Below are positions 41,926-54,090 of a DNA stretch of 64,000 nt, in pieces (position 1 is the stretch's first letter; each line of letters opens with the position of its first letter). This DNA is from Dendrophyllia cribrosa (taxonomy: Eukaryota; Cnidaria; Anthozoa; Scleractinia; Dendrophylliidae): NCBI GenBank assembly GCA_024195265.1, contig JAJLRJ010000008.1, forward strand, positions 27,373,432 through 27,437,431. Reading direction: 5' to 3'. A program made the translations under genes and the position numbers. The notes below the pieces were generated by a model, which ran no database searches, was not told the origin of the DNA, and saw only the letters and a program-made list of their open reading frames with translations.

Positions 41926-42310
41926 ATGAGGAAGAATAAAAGCATCATCACTAAATTCGTCCACGTTTGCGGGATTCTTTTCTACAAAACACTTGTATGG
42001 TGGGCTTGACTGGTTTTTTCGGGATTTGTACTTTGTATCTGCTCTACTTTCAATCACAGCTTTGACTTCTTTTCGCGTTATATTTGGCGTGCATGTTCAT
42101 GGACTGGAGAACACCTAAACCAGGGGGAAGAAAAATTAAACTTCGTCGCCAGCTTGTTTCCGTTCAGATGTATACGAGATTACTATCCGATTTCACTGGT
42201 GAAAACAGCGGACCTCGATCCCAGCAAAAGAAACTAATAGTATGTTTTTGGTTGTCAACTTCATGGATTTATGTCATATCGCTTGTCGATGTTTCAAAGA
42301 TGACGCCAAT
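41926..42310 (+). pseudogene. DGAT2-like N-terminal fragment, copy 3
   Basis: It starts MRKNKSIITKFVHVCG, has a frame change within the membrane hairpin, then FMDWRTPKPGGRK at about 42100 and the HPHG region decayed to a frame-shifted form near 42250. It has lost more of the motif than the minus-strand copies. Confidence 0.65.
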
Positions 42311-42469
42311 GAATACTAACATGTACTGAAATGTCCAGGAAATTTCCCTTACATCCAGGAAATGTTGTAACTTAATGGTCAACTGTATTAACGATCTCAA
42401 TTCGTTCCTTTTGTATCCTACTGTATGAAGCACAATGTCTGATATTGCCCTTTATGAATCATTTTTGAA

Positions 42470-44640
42470 ATGCAAATTTCATTTGAAAGTCCCTTATTAC
42501 CATGGCATGACTTCCTAAGCAATACTCCTCGCACTACTTCAGTGGATCAGAATTCATCAACATCAGCTGGGACAAGTCAAGAAATATTAGTCCAAAACAC
42601 ATAGTTTTACACTGATCTGCTGGAATGTTCCATCCCTAAAAAGTTCCTTCGGGTTCAGTGAGGACCCAGTCATCAGGACTGAAATTCATAAAAGCCACAG
42701 AGATTAGCAGGAACAGTTAGCAGCGAGTATAAGGAGAAAATGGGTGGCAGACAAAGCCAGGAACGGAACAACGAGTCCAAGAGATTTCACGTCTATGAAA
42801 GGCAGACAGTTGCCCTGATGCAATTGAGACAGGAGAATGAACTTATCAAAGACGAACTCCAAGGATGGAAAAAGAGCTACAGTGATTTAGAGTTAGAACT
42901 TAAAACTCTTTATCAAGAGATTCAGATGACAATCCAAGAAAAGGACAAAACAGTCAATGGAGACCTTTCAAGTTACATTTAATAGTACACTTTAAAAATC
43001 TAAACATCTGTCGTACAAAGGGAAAGAAATTTTTATAGAAACGAGAAAGAAGTCAGGGACATTAATTTTTTTTCTGTAGAGCCCAAACAGCTCTCTCGTT
43101 TACCAAATCCTTTGGACTTGAAGTGAGAAGTATCACAGTCAGGGAGACAAAGTGAGGTGAATTACACACAATAACAGACAATAAAACACCAGAAGCATTT
43201 GCTAGCCAAATCAAACCTTTGGCATTTGGATTCGTAGCTCTTCCTTTGGAGAAGTCAAATGTTGAGAAAATTATTTTTCTGGCTGATAAATTTTGTATAC
43301 GAGACTCCTTCTACCATGAGCTGACAATGACCATGGATTGGTTGCCAAAGTCCTATCTTGTAAAACAAAGGCGAGATCAACTGAATAACATCTGTCATAT
43401 CACACGCGCTCTAATGTCGCAGGGGGGGGGGGGGGGGGGGGGGGGCACAGGTATTATTTAGTGATCCTCTAAAATTAAGGCTAAGCGATTACTTGACAAG
43501 CCACCCAGATGGTCATGAACAGACCACAATAATTAAAATTTAGGGCGATGGGGTAAGAATGACAAGAAATTCTAGTTTTCTTTTAATGAGTTTTGTTCTG
43601 CTTTATTTGGGAGATGATGTTATGGTAACCATGGGCAACCATAACATAGCTGTTGTCAAGGGCAAACAAAATTATAAAATTTTACAAGAATCATTTGCAG
43701 ATGTCTTCAAAGACATTAATAGGCTTAATAGTGAATAATACGTTAATTAACTTACAGTTTTTTTTGGGGAGATTACAAATATATTTTACTACTTATGGGA
43801 ATGAAAGGTGACACCTCCCTGTATGCATGTGTTTGGTGTAAAGTACATAAAGATAACAGGTTGGACACCAGTTTTGATTTGAATCATTATCAATCTTCGG
43901 ATCTAATGTGGAGGAGCATCAAAGAGATAACAGAGCTGGCACAGAAAAAAGGGAATGAAAATTATTGTCGTGAACACATGCCACTAGTTAACATTGAACT
44001 TGAACATGTTATTCTTGATGAATTGCATCTTTTCTCAGCATTCTTGATGTGTTAATAGAAAATTAAATACGGGATGCTTTAGATTGCACACGTAAAGACC
44101 ACACACTTACGTGTTTTATGTTCGGTTGGGCAAGTCTGGTGTGGACACAATGAGGTTTACTCACCCCGCGGATTTGTGGCAGAAAACGCGAGAGTCAACC
44201 CGGCAAACGAAGGGTTTTCTCCTAATGGATGTTTCCCAAGCGGTATTCTCGATGCGAGCGTTTTTAAAAACACTCCGGTTGCAATACCAGTCATTGTTGC
44301 TTAGGAACTACATTTCTATCAAGGCGATCCGGCACTGGTAAATAATGTAGAAGGGTTGCGACCAAACAAAGAAGAACACACCACCATTTTTGACATCGAA
44401 AAGCAATTTGGACTTTCACTTCAAATAAACGTAAACGTTAAAATTACAAAGCATACTTTACAAATGGCGAACGTCAAGGATGTCATACACTGTACCTCCT
44501 TTAATGTATTTCAATAATATTGTTACGGTGGATTCATCGACTGCTAATATGATAAAAGATGTTTTGATTTCAATCAAAGTATAGTTCCATGGCTTTCAAT
44601 GGACTATTGAATTGTAATCGCCTTTTGCTGAGAAGGACTT
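42470..44640 (+). pseudogene. Transposase-like copy T3
   Basis: The modules appear in order: FLSNTP/SVDQN/SAGTSQE (42500), ECSIPKKFLRVQ-type remnant (42630), the coiled coil MGGRQSQERNNESKRFHVYE (42740-42982), AFGFVALPLEKSNVEK with VKQRRDQLNNICHIT (43219-43410), DDVM block (43610), YACVWCKVHKDNRLDT (43815), HVILDELHLFSA (44005), then a conserved 3' part (FYVRLGKSGVDTMRFTHP at 44111). A run of about 24 G at 43422-43445 replaces the GGGGGAGCACAGG seen in T4 and T5. Long stretches stay open, but stops between the modules are shared among copies, so some may be introns. Confidence 0.6.
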
Positions 44641-44809
44641 GCTCGAGGGAGGAGAGCCTGAGTATTTACCGGAGCCACTACTTCTCTAATAACGAACCAA
44701 ACCAAACCAAACCAAAATATTGCCTTGTTTAAACTGGAATATTGGCGATAACTTTAATTTTTGATAAAGGCATTTGGAGTATTGCTAAAAAAAAGCCCAT
44801 TTCACCAAA
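44641..44809 (+). repeat. Non-LTR 3' tip plus shortened linker
   Basis: Only LLEGGEPEYLPEPLLL-type codons and the AACCAAACCAAACCAAAA tail remain, followed by a linker with an internal deletion (GAGTATTGCTAAAAAA). The same deletion is found at 49060, so copies 4 and 5 share a recent ancestor. Confidence 0.65.
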
Positions 44810-45195
44810 ATGTCGAAGAATAAAAGCATCATCACTAAATTCGTCCACGTTTGCGGGATTCTTTTCTACAAAACACTTGTATGGTGGGCTTGACTGGCTT
44901 TTTCGGGATTTGTACTTTGTATCTGCTCTACTTTCAACCACAGCTTTGACTTCTTTTCGCGTTATATTTGGCGTGCATGTTCATGGACTGGAGAACACTT
45001 AAACCAGGGGTAAGAAAAATTAAACTTCGTCGCCACCTTGTTTCCGTTCAGATGTATGCGAGATTACTATCCAATTTCACTGGTGAAAACAGCGGACAAC
45101 TCGATCCCAGCAAAAGAAACTAATAGCATGTTTTTGGTTGTCATCCTCATGGATTTATGTCAGATCGCTTGGAGATATTTCAAAGATGACGCCAA
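44810..45195 (+). pseudogene. DGAT2-like N-terminal fragment, copy 4
   Basis: It begins ATGTCGAAGAATAAAAGC and runs in shifted frames through the membrane hairpin and the DWRT region. ATGGATTTATGTCAG marks the HPHG-downstream tract. Nearly identical to copy 3 except for small indels. Confidence 0.65.
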
Positions 45196-45349
45196 TGAAT
45201 ACTAACATGTACTGAAATGTTCAGGAAATTTCCGTTACATCCAGGAAATGTTGTGACTTTATGGTCAACTGTATTAACGATTTCAATTCATTCTTTTTGT
45301 ATCCTATTGTATGAAGCACAATGTCTGATATTGCCCTTTATGAATCATT

Positions 45350-47480
45350 TTTGAAATGCAAATTTCATTTGAAAGTCCCTTATTACCATGGCATGACTTC
45401 CTAAGCAATACTCCTCCCACTACTTCAGTGGATCAGAATCCATCAACATCAGCTGGGACAAGTCAAGAATTATTAGTCCAAAACACATACACTAATCTGC
45501 TGGAATGTTCCATCCCTGAAAATTCCTTCGGGTTTAGTGAGGACCCAGTCATCAGGACTGAAATTCATAAAAGCCACAGAGATTAGCAGGAACAGTTAGC
45601 AGCGAGTATAAGAAGAAAATGGGTGGCAGACAAAGCCAGGAACCAAACAACGAGTCCAAGAGATTTCACGTCTATGAAAGGCAGACAGTTGACCTGATGC
45701 AGTTGAGACAGGAGAATGAACTTATCAAAGACGAACTCCAAGGATGGAAAAAAAGCTACAGTGATTTAGAGTTAGAACTTAAAACACTTTATCAAGAGAT
45801 CCGATGACAATCCAAGAAAAGGACAAAACAGTCAATGGAGACCTTTCAAGTTACATTTAATAGTACACTTGAAAAGTCTAAACATCTGTCGTACAAAGGT
45901 AAAGAAATTTTTATAGAAACGAGAAAGAAGTAGAGCACAAACAGCTCTCTCGTTTGCCAAATCCTTTGGACTTGAAGTGAGAAGTATCACAGTCAGGGAG
46001 ACAAAGTGAGGTGAATTACACACAATAACAGACAATAAAACACCAGAAGCATTTGCTAGCCAAATCAAACCTTTGGCCTTTGGATTCGTAGCTCTTCCTT
46101 TGGAGAAGTCAAATGTTGAGAAAATTCTTTTTCTGGCTAATAAATTTTGTATACGAGGCTTCTTCTACCATGAGCTGACAATGACCATGGATTGGCTGCC
46201 AAAGTCTTATCTTGTAAAACAAAGGCGAGATCAACTGAATAACATCTGTCATATCACACGCGCTCTAATGCCGCAGGGGGAGCACAGGTATTATTTAGTG
46301 ATCCTCTAAAATTAAGGCTAAGCGATTACTTGACAAGCCACCCAGATGGTCATGAACAGACCAAAATAATTAAAATTTAGGGCGATGGGGTAAGAATGAC
46401 AAGAAATTCTAGTTTTCTTTTAATGAGTTTTGCTCTGCTTTATTTGGGAGATGATGTTATGGTAACCATGGGCAATCATACCATAGCTGTTGTCAAGGGC
46501 AAACAAAATTATAAAATTTTACAAGAATCATTTGCAGATGTCTTCAAATACATTAATATTCTTAATAGTGAATAATACGTTAATTAATTTGCAGTTTCTT
46601 GGGGGGAGATTACAAATTTATTTTACTACTTATGGGAATGAAAGATGACACCTCCCTGTATGCATGTGTTTGGTATAAAGTACATAAAGATAACAGGTTG
46701 GACACCAGTTTTGATTTGAATCATTATCAATCTTCGGATCTAAAGAGGAGCATCAAAGAGATAACAGAGCTGGCACAGAAAAAAGGGAAAGAAAGTTATT
46801 GTCGTGAACACATGCCACTAATTAACATTGAACTTGAACATGTTATTCTTGATGAATTGCATCTTTTCTCAGGATTCTTGATGTGTTAATAGAAAATTAA
46901 ATACGGGATAATTTAGATTGCACACGTAAAGACCACACACTGTACATGTTTTATGTTCGGTTGGGCAGGTCTGGTGTGGACACAATGAGGTTCACTCACC
47001 CCGCGAATTTGTGGCAGAACGCGCGAGAGTCAACCCGGCAAACGAATGGTTTTGTCCTAATGGATGTTTCCCAAGTGGTATTCTCGTTGCGAGCGTTTTT
47101 AAAAACACTCCGGTTGCAGTACCAGTCATTGTTGCTTAGGAACTACATTTCTATCAAGGCGATCCAGCACTAATGAATAATGTAGAAAGGTTGCGACCAA
47201 ACAAAGAAGAACACACCACCATTTTTGACATCGAAAAGCAATTTGGACTTTCACTTCAAATAAACGTAAACCGTAAACCCACAAAGCATACTTTACAAAT
47301 GGCGACTGTCAAGGAGGTCATACCTCCTTTAATGTATTTCAATAATATTGTTACGGTAGATTCATCGACTGCTAATATGACAAAAGATGTTTTGATTTCA
47401 ATAAAAGTATAGTTCCATGGCTTTCAGTGGACTATTGAATTGTAATCGCCCTTTGCTGAGAAGGAGAGAAAACGAAAAGA
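45350..47480 (+). pseudogene. Transposase-like copy T4
   Basis: This has the same module order as T3 with the cleanest 5' block: FLSNTPPTTSVDQNPSTSAG, ECSIPENSFGFSEDPVIR (45356-45586), the coiled coil (45619-45807, ends early by a one-base loss), the VALPLEKSNVEKILFLANKF block (46073), YACVWYKVHK with the second Cys changed to Tyr (46662), HVILDELHLFSG (46840) and the 3' part (46946-47412). Confidence 0.6.
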
Positions 47481-47929
47481 AAGATCAAATCTAAATTTCG
47501 AAAGCGAGCCTCTACTTGCAAATGGCAAATACATTATAGATCAAGAAGAGTTAGGAATAAAATTTTATTTTAAAAAGTGCACTGATAAATTAAGCGCCTT
47601 GAATAAATCTATGCAGATGATTTAGTATTGATATCAAATAGTGCTTCCGTCATATTTATGTTCCTTTTAATTCCTTTTACAGTGCGACGCGTCCGTCAGT
47701 TACAGTTAACACCCATCAAAACTTTTTATTACAAGGTATCCAATCAAAGATTGCGAATACTGGAATGACAGGCACACCTTCTAGCAACCTTGAGAGTTTA
47801 TCACATTATCAGTAACACTTTGAAAATATATTCTCTGGGGTTAACGTAGAACGCTGTCGCTATTGTTTTAGACATGTTTTGAATGTAATGTTGTTTTAAA
47901 TAGGCCAGAAGAAGAGAAAAATACCTCCA
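47481..47929. repeat. Repeat shared with 57180-57500
   Basis: It includes GTGCGACGCGTCCGTCAGTT and CTCTGGGGTTAACGTAGAAC, which recur with few changes at 57260-57430. No gene recognised. Confidence 0.55.
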
Positions 47930-48985
47930 GAGGATCGAGAACCAAGCAATGCGTTTAGTTAATGGAGTAACCCAAAGCACTTCCATTGAAGCACTGAGGT
48001 ACTGGTTAGGACTTCACAGTATGAAAACTCGGCAAGCACTCCTGGGAGCCAAAAAACTAATGAAAGTCACTACTACATCTACACACCCCTTACATTTTGA
48101 GGTAACAAACAGAATTGATGAGCAAACGCCACAGAGTTTAGAGACTGTTAAATCCTGGGTAAGGCCTTCGAGAGAATCAGTAGAAACGATATGTCCCTTG
48201 GAGCACATCAAGGATGATGAGTGGATCGGATATGTCGGCGACAAGTTGACAACAGAAGCGGTAGGCTCAAGATCCTGGACAGACAGACCAGGAGACATCA
48301 ATACTGCCATCGTGCAGGAAATGCAACAGGAAAATCTCCCTCTTGCATCATTGCCACTGACAGGTCAATCCGTGGTGATACCACCGCATGGAGCGGTGCC
48401 GTATGGAAGAATGTCAGACGAATTTACGAATGGTCAGCATGTAAGCATGGTCGATCCACTTCCTATAGATCAGAATGCGAGGCAATGGAGGATGCATTAA
48501 CTTTGTTGGCAGACAACACAACTGAAAATGACTACCCCATTATCCTCACTGATTCGCTCATCCTTGTCAGCAAACTGCAGATGGGACACATCAAGAAGGG
48601 ATGGCTCTCTTTGGTTGAGCATATCCTGCCCCGTTTTGAAACCATCTATGTCCCGGGGCATGCAGGAATCACATTAAACGAAACAGCTGATTACCTAGCA
48701 AGCAGTGCCATTGTATTCGGGGGCCGCCTGGACCCCACAGCAAAAGACATCTGCATCCTGATGAACGAAAGGATTCTCGAATCTAAACGCACTTGGTCCA
48801 TGGAAAGACTGCTGGAAAAGAGGAGAAGCAGGGGAAAAGGAGCCTCGGCTCCCCTCAAGGGAGAAAGTAGAAGTGTAGCAACACAGCAAAAGGTCGGAGC
48901 TCTTTCAAAAGTTATCCTTCGAACTTTGTTGGACTTGCTCGAGGGAGGAGGGCCTGAGCATTTACCGGAGCCACTACTCCTCTGA
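47930..48985 (+). pseudogene. Non-LTR retrotransposon: end of reverse transcriptase and RNase H
   Basis: The most complete copy here. The first frame (47949-48300) carries the C-terminal connector after the reverse transcriptase (AMRLVNGVTQSTSIEALRYW, TRQALLGAKKLMK). After a frame change near 48300 the RNase H domain is open to 48985 with all four acidic positions visible: ATDRS, CEAMEDALTLL, LTDSLILVSKL, ETADYLASS, plus the HAGITLNE loop. The TDGS motif has Gly changed to Arg. The C-terminal extension ends GGGPEHLPEPLLL, followed by an AACCAAACCAAAA tail. The reverse transcriptase itself is missing. Confidence 0.8.
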
Positions 48986-49094
48986 TAACGAACCAAACCA
49001 AAATATTACCTTGTTTAAACTCGAATATTTGCGATAACTTTAATTTTTGATAAAGGCATTTGGAGTATTGCTAAAAAAGGCCCATTTCACCAAA

Positions 49095-49590
49095 ATGTCG
49101 AAGAATAAAAGCATCATCACTAAATTTGTCCACGTTTTGCGGGATTCTTTTCTACAAAACACTTGTATGGTGGGCTTGACTGGCTTTTTCGGGATTTGTA
49201 CTTTGTATCTGCTCTACTTTCAACCACAGCTTTGACTTCTTTTCGCGTTATGGTTAAGTATGGTTAAGTATGGGTAAGTAGGGGTAAGTATTGTAAATAT
49301 ATGCACTCTTCGGTGCATCCATGGCATTCTCCCATGGAGTATATACCCGCGTTATATTTGGCGTGCATGTTCATGGACTGGAGAACACCTAAACCAGGGG
49401 GAAGAAAAATTAAACTTCGTCGCCAGCTTGTTTCCGTTCAGATGTATGCGAGATTACTATCCAATTTCACTGGTGAAAACAGTGGACCTCGTTCCCAGCA
49501 AAAGAAACAAAAAGTATGTTTTTGGTTGTCATCCTCATGGATTTATGCTAGATCGCTTGGAGATATTTCAAAGATGACGCCAATGAATAC
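49095..49590 (+). pseudogene. DGAT2-like N-terminal fragment, copy 5
   Basis: Similar to copies 3 and 4, but interrupted by a 96-base insertion (49252-49347) after TTTTCGCGTTAT. FMDWRTPKPGGRK is at about 49373-49410. Confidence 0.65.
49252..49347. mobile_element. 96 bp insertion with 8-bp duplication CGCGTTAT
   Basis: CGCGTTAT occurs at 49244-49251 and 49348-49355, once only in the other five DGAT2 copies. The insert has three or four GGTTAAGTAT-type units, a CATCCATGGCATTCTCCCATGG-like symmetric part, and ends GTATATACC. An 8-base duplication fits hAT-like or similar MITEs. Confidence 0.75.
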
Positions 49591-49734
49591 TAACATGTAC
49601 TGAAATGTCCAGGAAATTTCCGTTACATCCAGGAAATGTTGTGACTTTATGGTCAACTGTATTAACGATTTCAATTCATTCCTTTTGTATCGTATTGTAT
49701 GAAGCACAATGTCTGATATTGCCCTTTATGAATC

Positions 49735-51995
49735 ATTTTTGAAATGCAAATTTCATTTGAAAGTCCCTTATTACCATGGCATGACTTCCTAAGCAATACT
49801 CCTCCCACTACTTCAGTGGATCAGAATCCATCAACATCAGCTGGGACAAGTCAAGAATTATTAGTCCAAAACACATACACTGATCTGCTGGAATGTTCCA
49901 TCCCTGAAAATTCCTTCGGGTTCAGTGTGGATCCAGTCATCAGGAATGAAATTCATAAAAGCCACAGGGATTAGCAGGAACAGTTAGCAGCGAATATAAG
50001 AAGAAAATGGGTGGCAGACAAAGCCAGGAACTGAACAAAGAGTCCAAGAGATTTCACGTCTATGAAAGGCAGACAGTTGACTTGATGGAATTGAGACAGG
50101 AGAATGAACTTATCGAAGACGAACTTCAAAGATGGAAAAAGAGCTACAGGTCCTACAGTGATTTAGAGTTAGAACTTCAAACACTTTATCAAGAGATTCA
50201 GATGGCAATCCAAGAAAAGGACAAAACAGTCAATGGAGACCTTTCAAGTTACATTTAATAGTACACTTGAAAAGTCTAAACATCTGTCGTACAAACGGAA
50301 AGAAATTTTTATAGAAACGAGAAAAAAGTCAGGGACATTAAAATCGTTTTTTCTGTAGAGCACAAACAGCTCTCTCGTTTGCCACATCCTTTGGACTTGA
50401 AGTGAGAAGTATCACAGTCAGGGAGACAAAGTGAGGCGAATTACACACAATAACAGACAATAAAACACCAGAAGCATTTGCTAGCCAAATCAAACCTTTG
50501 GCATTTGGATTCGTAGCTCTTCCTTTGGAGAAGTCAAATGTTGAGAAAATTCTTTTTCTGGCTGATAAATTTTGTATACGAGACTCCTTCTACCATGAGC
50601 TGAAAATGACCGTGGATTGGTTGCCAAAGTCTTACCTTGTAAAACAAAGGCGAGATCAACTGAAAACATCTGTCATATCACACGCGCTCTAATGCCGCAG
50701 GGGGAGCACAGGTATTATTCAGTGATCCTCTAAAAGTAAAGCTAAGCGATTACTTGACCAGCCACCCAGATGGTCATGAACAGACCAAAGGAATTAAAAT
50801 TTTGGGCGATGGGGTAAGAATGACAAAAAATTCTAGTTATCTTTTAATGAGTTTTGCTTTGCTTTATTTGGGAGATGATGTTATGGCAACCATGGGCAAC
50901 CATACCTTAGCTGTTGACAAGGGCAAACAAAATTAAAAAATTTTACAAGAATCATTTGCAGATGCCTTCAAAGACATTAATAGGCTTAATAGTGAATAAT
51001 GCGTTAATTAATTTACAGTTTTTTGGGGAGATTCCAAATTTATTTTACTACTTATGGAAATGAAAGGTGAAAGGTGATGTGTTTTGTGTAAAGTACATAA
51101 AGATAACAGGTTGGACACCAGTTTTGATTTGAATCATTGTCAATGTTCGGATCTAAAGAGGAGCATCAAAGAGACAACAGAGCTGGCAAAGAAAAAAGGG
51201 AAAGAAAGTTATTGTCGTGAACACATGCCACTAGTTAACATTGAACTTAAACATGTTATTCTTGATGAATTGCATCTTTTCTCAGGAATCTTGATGTGTT
51301 ATTTAGTAGAAAATTAAATACGGGATGCTTTAGATTGCACACGTAAAGACCACACACTGTACGTGTTTTATGTTCGGTTGGGCAGGTCTGGTGTGGACAC
51401 AATGAGGTTCACTCACCCCGCAAATTTGTGGCAGAACACGCGAGAGTCAACCCGGCAAACGAATGGTTTTGTCCTAATGGATGTTTCCCAAGTGGTATTC
51501 TCGTTGCGAGCGTTTTTAAAAACACTTCGGTTGCAGTACCAGTCATTGTTGCTTAGGAACTACATTTCTATCAAGGCGATCCAGCACTAATGAATAATGT
51601 AGAAAGGTTGCGACCAAACAAAGAAGAACACACCACCATTTTTGACATCGAAAAGCAATTTGGACTTTCACTTCAAATAAACGTAAATGTTAAACCCACA
51701 AAGCATACTTTACAAATGGCGACTGTCAAGGAGGTCATACCTCCTTCAATGTATTTCAATAATATTGTTACGGTAGATTCATCGACTGCTAATATGACAA
51801 AAGATGTTTTGATTTCAATAAAAGTATAGTTCCATGGCTTTCAGTGGACTATTGAATTGTAATCGCCCTTTGCTGAGAAGGAGAGAAAACGAAAAGAAGG
51901 ATCAAATCTAAATTTCGAAAGCGAGCCTCTACTTGCAAATGGCAAATACATTATAGATCAAGAAGAGTTAGGAATAAAATTTTATTTTTAAAAGT
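49735..51995 (+). pseudogene. Transposase-like copy T5
   Basis: Modules as in T4. The coiled coil is at 50007-50258 and has an extra SYR triplet from a local duplication (AAGAGCTACAGG TCCTACAG). VKQRRDQLKTSVI shows a two-base loss after DQL. The CxWCKVHK block has lost its first part (MCKVHKDNR at 51084). HVILDELHLFSG is preserved, and the 3' part (51363-51829) is almost identical to T4. Confidence 0.6.
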
Positions 51996-52460
51996 GCATT
52001 TACCGGAGCCACTACTCCTCTGATAACGAACCAAACCAAACCAAACCAAAATATTACCTTGTTTAAACTGGTATATTTGCGATAACTTGAATTTTTGATA
52101 AAGGCATTTGGAGTATTGCCAAGTGTTCAAATAAACAGTGGTGGTGAAATGATAATCGCAAATTGTATTTTTATTTTATTTATTTACTCCATTCTAGGAT
52201 ATTTACATTTTTTGTCATATAAAACATACTACTCAATATAAAGAGGTGCAAAATAAAACAGAACAGACAAAAAATATATTAATATATGAGGAAACCAAAT
52301 TAAGAATAGAGAAGGGTACAATATAGTTAGAACAAATTAGAGCCCTTAAAGAGTCTATGAAATGACATTTTATTATTTTGATATATATCGAAATGTTCGC
52401 CTTTTGTAACGCTGGAATACAGGGTTTAAAGTGTCAGAGATTAAAGCTCGTTTCACCAAA
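51996..52460 (+). repeat. Non-LTR 3' tip and full-length linker
   Basis: It begins at ATTTACCGGAGCCACTACTC, carries the AACCAAACCAAACCAAAA tail, then the undeleted linker as on the minus-strand side (7927-8320 inverted). Confidence 0.6.
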
Positions 52461-52815
52461 ATGTCGAAGGATAAAAGCATCGTCACTAAATTCGTCCACG
52501 TTTGCGGGATTCGTTTCTGTAAAACACTTGTATTGTTGTGCTTGACTGGCTTTTTAGGGATTTGCACGTTGTATCTGCTCTATTCTCAACAACAGCTTTG
52601 GCCTCTTTTCGCGTTATGCTTGGCGTGGATGTTCATGGACTGGAGAACACCCAAACCCGGGGGAAGAAAAGTTGGTGCAAACTTCGTCAGCAGCTTGTCC
52701 GTTCGGATGTATGCGAGATTACTATCCGATTTTACTGGTGAAAACAGCGGACCTCGATCCCAAACGAAACTATGGTTTTGGTTTTCATCCTCATGGATTT
52801 ATGCCAGATGGCTAT
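52461..52815 (+). pseudogene. DGAT2-like N-terminal fragment, copy 6
   Basis: The best-preserved reading: MSKDKSIVTKFVHVCGIRFC, membrane hairpin with LGICTLYLLYSQ, then LCLAWMFMDWRTPKPGGRK open in one frame, then SLVRSD/CMRDYYPILL, KTADLDPKRNYGFGFHPHG in the next. It then fuses directly to the transposase-like module LWFRSSSFGEV, skipping the 5' modules, so a deletion joined the two. Confidence 0.7.
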
Positions 52816-52829
52816 TCCAGCATTTGCTA

Positions 52830-54085
52830 TTCAAGAATAAAATCAAACTTTGGGCTTTGGTTTCGAAGCTCTTCCTTTGGAGAAGTCTAATGTTGGAAGA
52901 ATTGTTTTTCTCTAAGATAAAATTTGTGTAGGAGACCCTTCTACCATGAGCTGGCAATGACCATGGATGGGTTGGACTAACCTTGTGAAACAAAGGCGAG
53001 ATCAACTGAATAACATCTGTCATATCACACGCACTGTTGGTACCGCAGAGGGAGCACAGGATCTAAAATAAAGACTAAGCGATTACTTGACAAGTCACCC
53101 AGATGGTCATGAAGAGACCATAAGAATTACAATTTCTGAGGATGGGCACGAATGACAAGAAATTCTAGTTTTGTTTTAATGAGTTTTGTCTTTTCTTGAT
53201 TTGGGAGATGATGTTATGGCAGCCATGGGCAACCATACCATAGCTGTTGGCAAGGACAAAGAAAACTACAGAACTTTACAAGAATCATTTGCAGATGTCT
53301 TCAGAGACATTAATAGGCTTAATAGTGAATAATACGTTAATTAATTTACAGAGTTTTCTGGGGATTACAAATTTATTTTACTACTTATGGAACTGAAAGG
53401 TTACACCTCCCTGTATGCATGTGTTTGGTGTAAAGTACATAAAGATAACAGGTGGGACACCAGTTTTGAATTGGATCATTATCAATCTTCGGATCTAAAG
53501 AGGAGCATCAAAGAGATTACTTAGCTGGCACAAAAAAAGGAGAAATAGTTATTGTCGTGAACACATGCCACTAGTTAGCATAGAACTGGAACATGTTATT
53601 CTTGATGAATCGCGTCTTTTACTCAGGATTCTTGATGTGTTAATAGAAAATTTAATACGGGATGCTTTAGACTGGGTCCAAAAGGACAATCGAAATAAGA
53701 AAAAGCCCAGCAAAAAAAATCACCACCTAACAAATCTTCAATCATGTGGGATCTCATTTGCCATATGGGAGAAGACTTATGCTGAGGTCAAAGGGTCTGG
53801 CTAGTATGATTTTAATAGTCTTCTGTGCTCAGCTAAAAAGCAATTGTTAACCAACCTGACACTGTTGAAGCAGTTACAAACCTGTGGGAGAAAGTTGAGG
53901 AAATATACAGTACTTTAACCTGTACTGTCCCGCAAAGGAATAGGTGATTTTGTTTACATGTATACCTCTACGAGATAAAAGGGTGAGATACAGGAGAGCA
54001 AATGTGACACTTTACATGCATGCAATGGTTTATCACATTCCCAAGTCCTTAAAGAATTATCAAACAAACAATAATCCAACTGTTC
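52830..54085 (+). pseudogene. Transposase-like copy T6, with extended C-terminal part
   Basis: The 5' modules are deleted, but this copy extends further than the others: after HVILDESRLLLRILDVLIEN (53590-53650) it continues DALDWVQKDNRNKKKPSKKN, LTNLQSCGISFAIWEKTYAE (53700-53800), and, near 53980-54080, RRANVTLYMHAMVYHIPKSL. That last block matches what I recall as the conserved C-terminal end of this uncharacterised cnidarian family. Frame changes and a TAG at 53522 make it inactive. Confidence 0.6.
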
Positions 54086-54090
54086 ACTTG

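Noticed and set aside
7061..53000. The DGAT2-like copies as functional host genes
   Set aside because: Each has only the N-terminal third, shares the same truncation region and carries frame damage; none has the rest of the acyltransferase domain.
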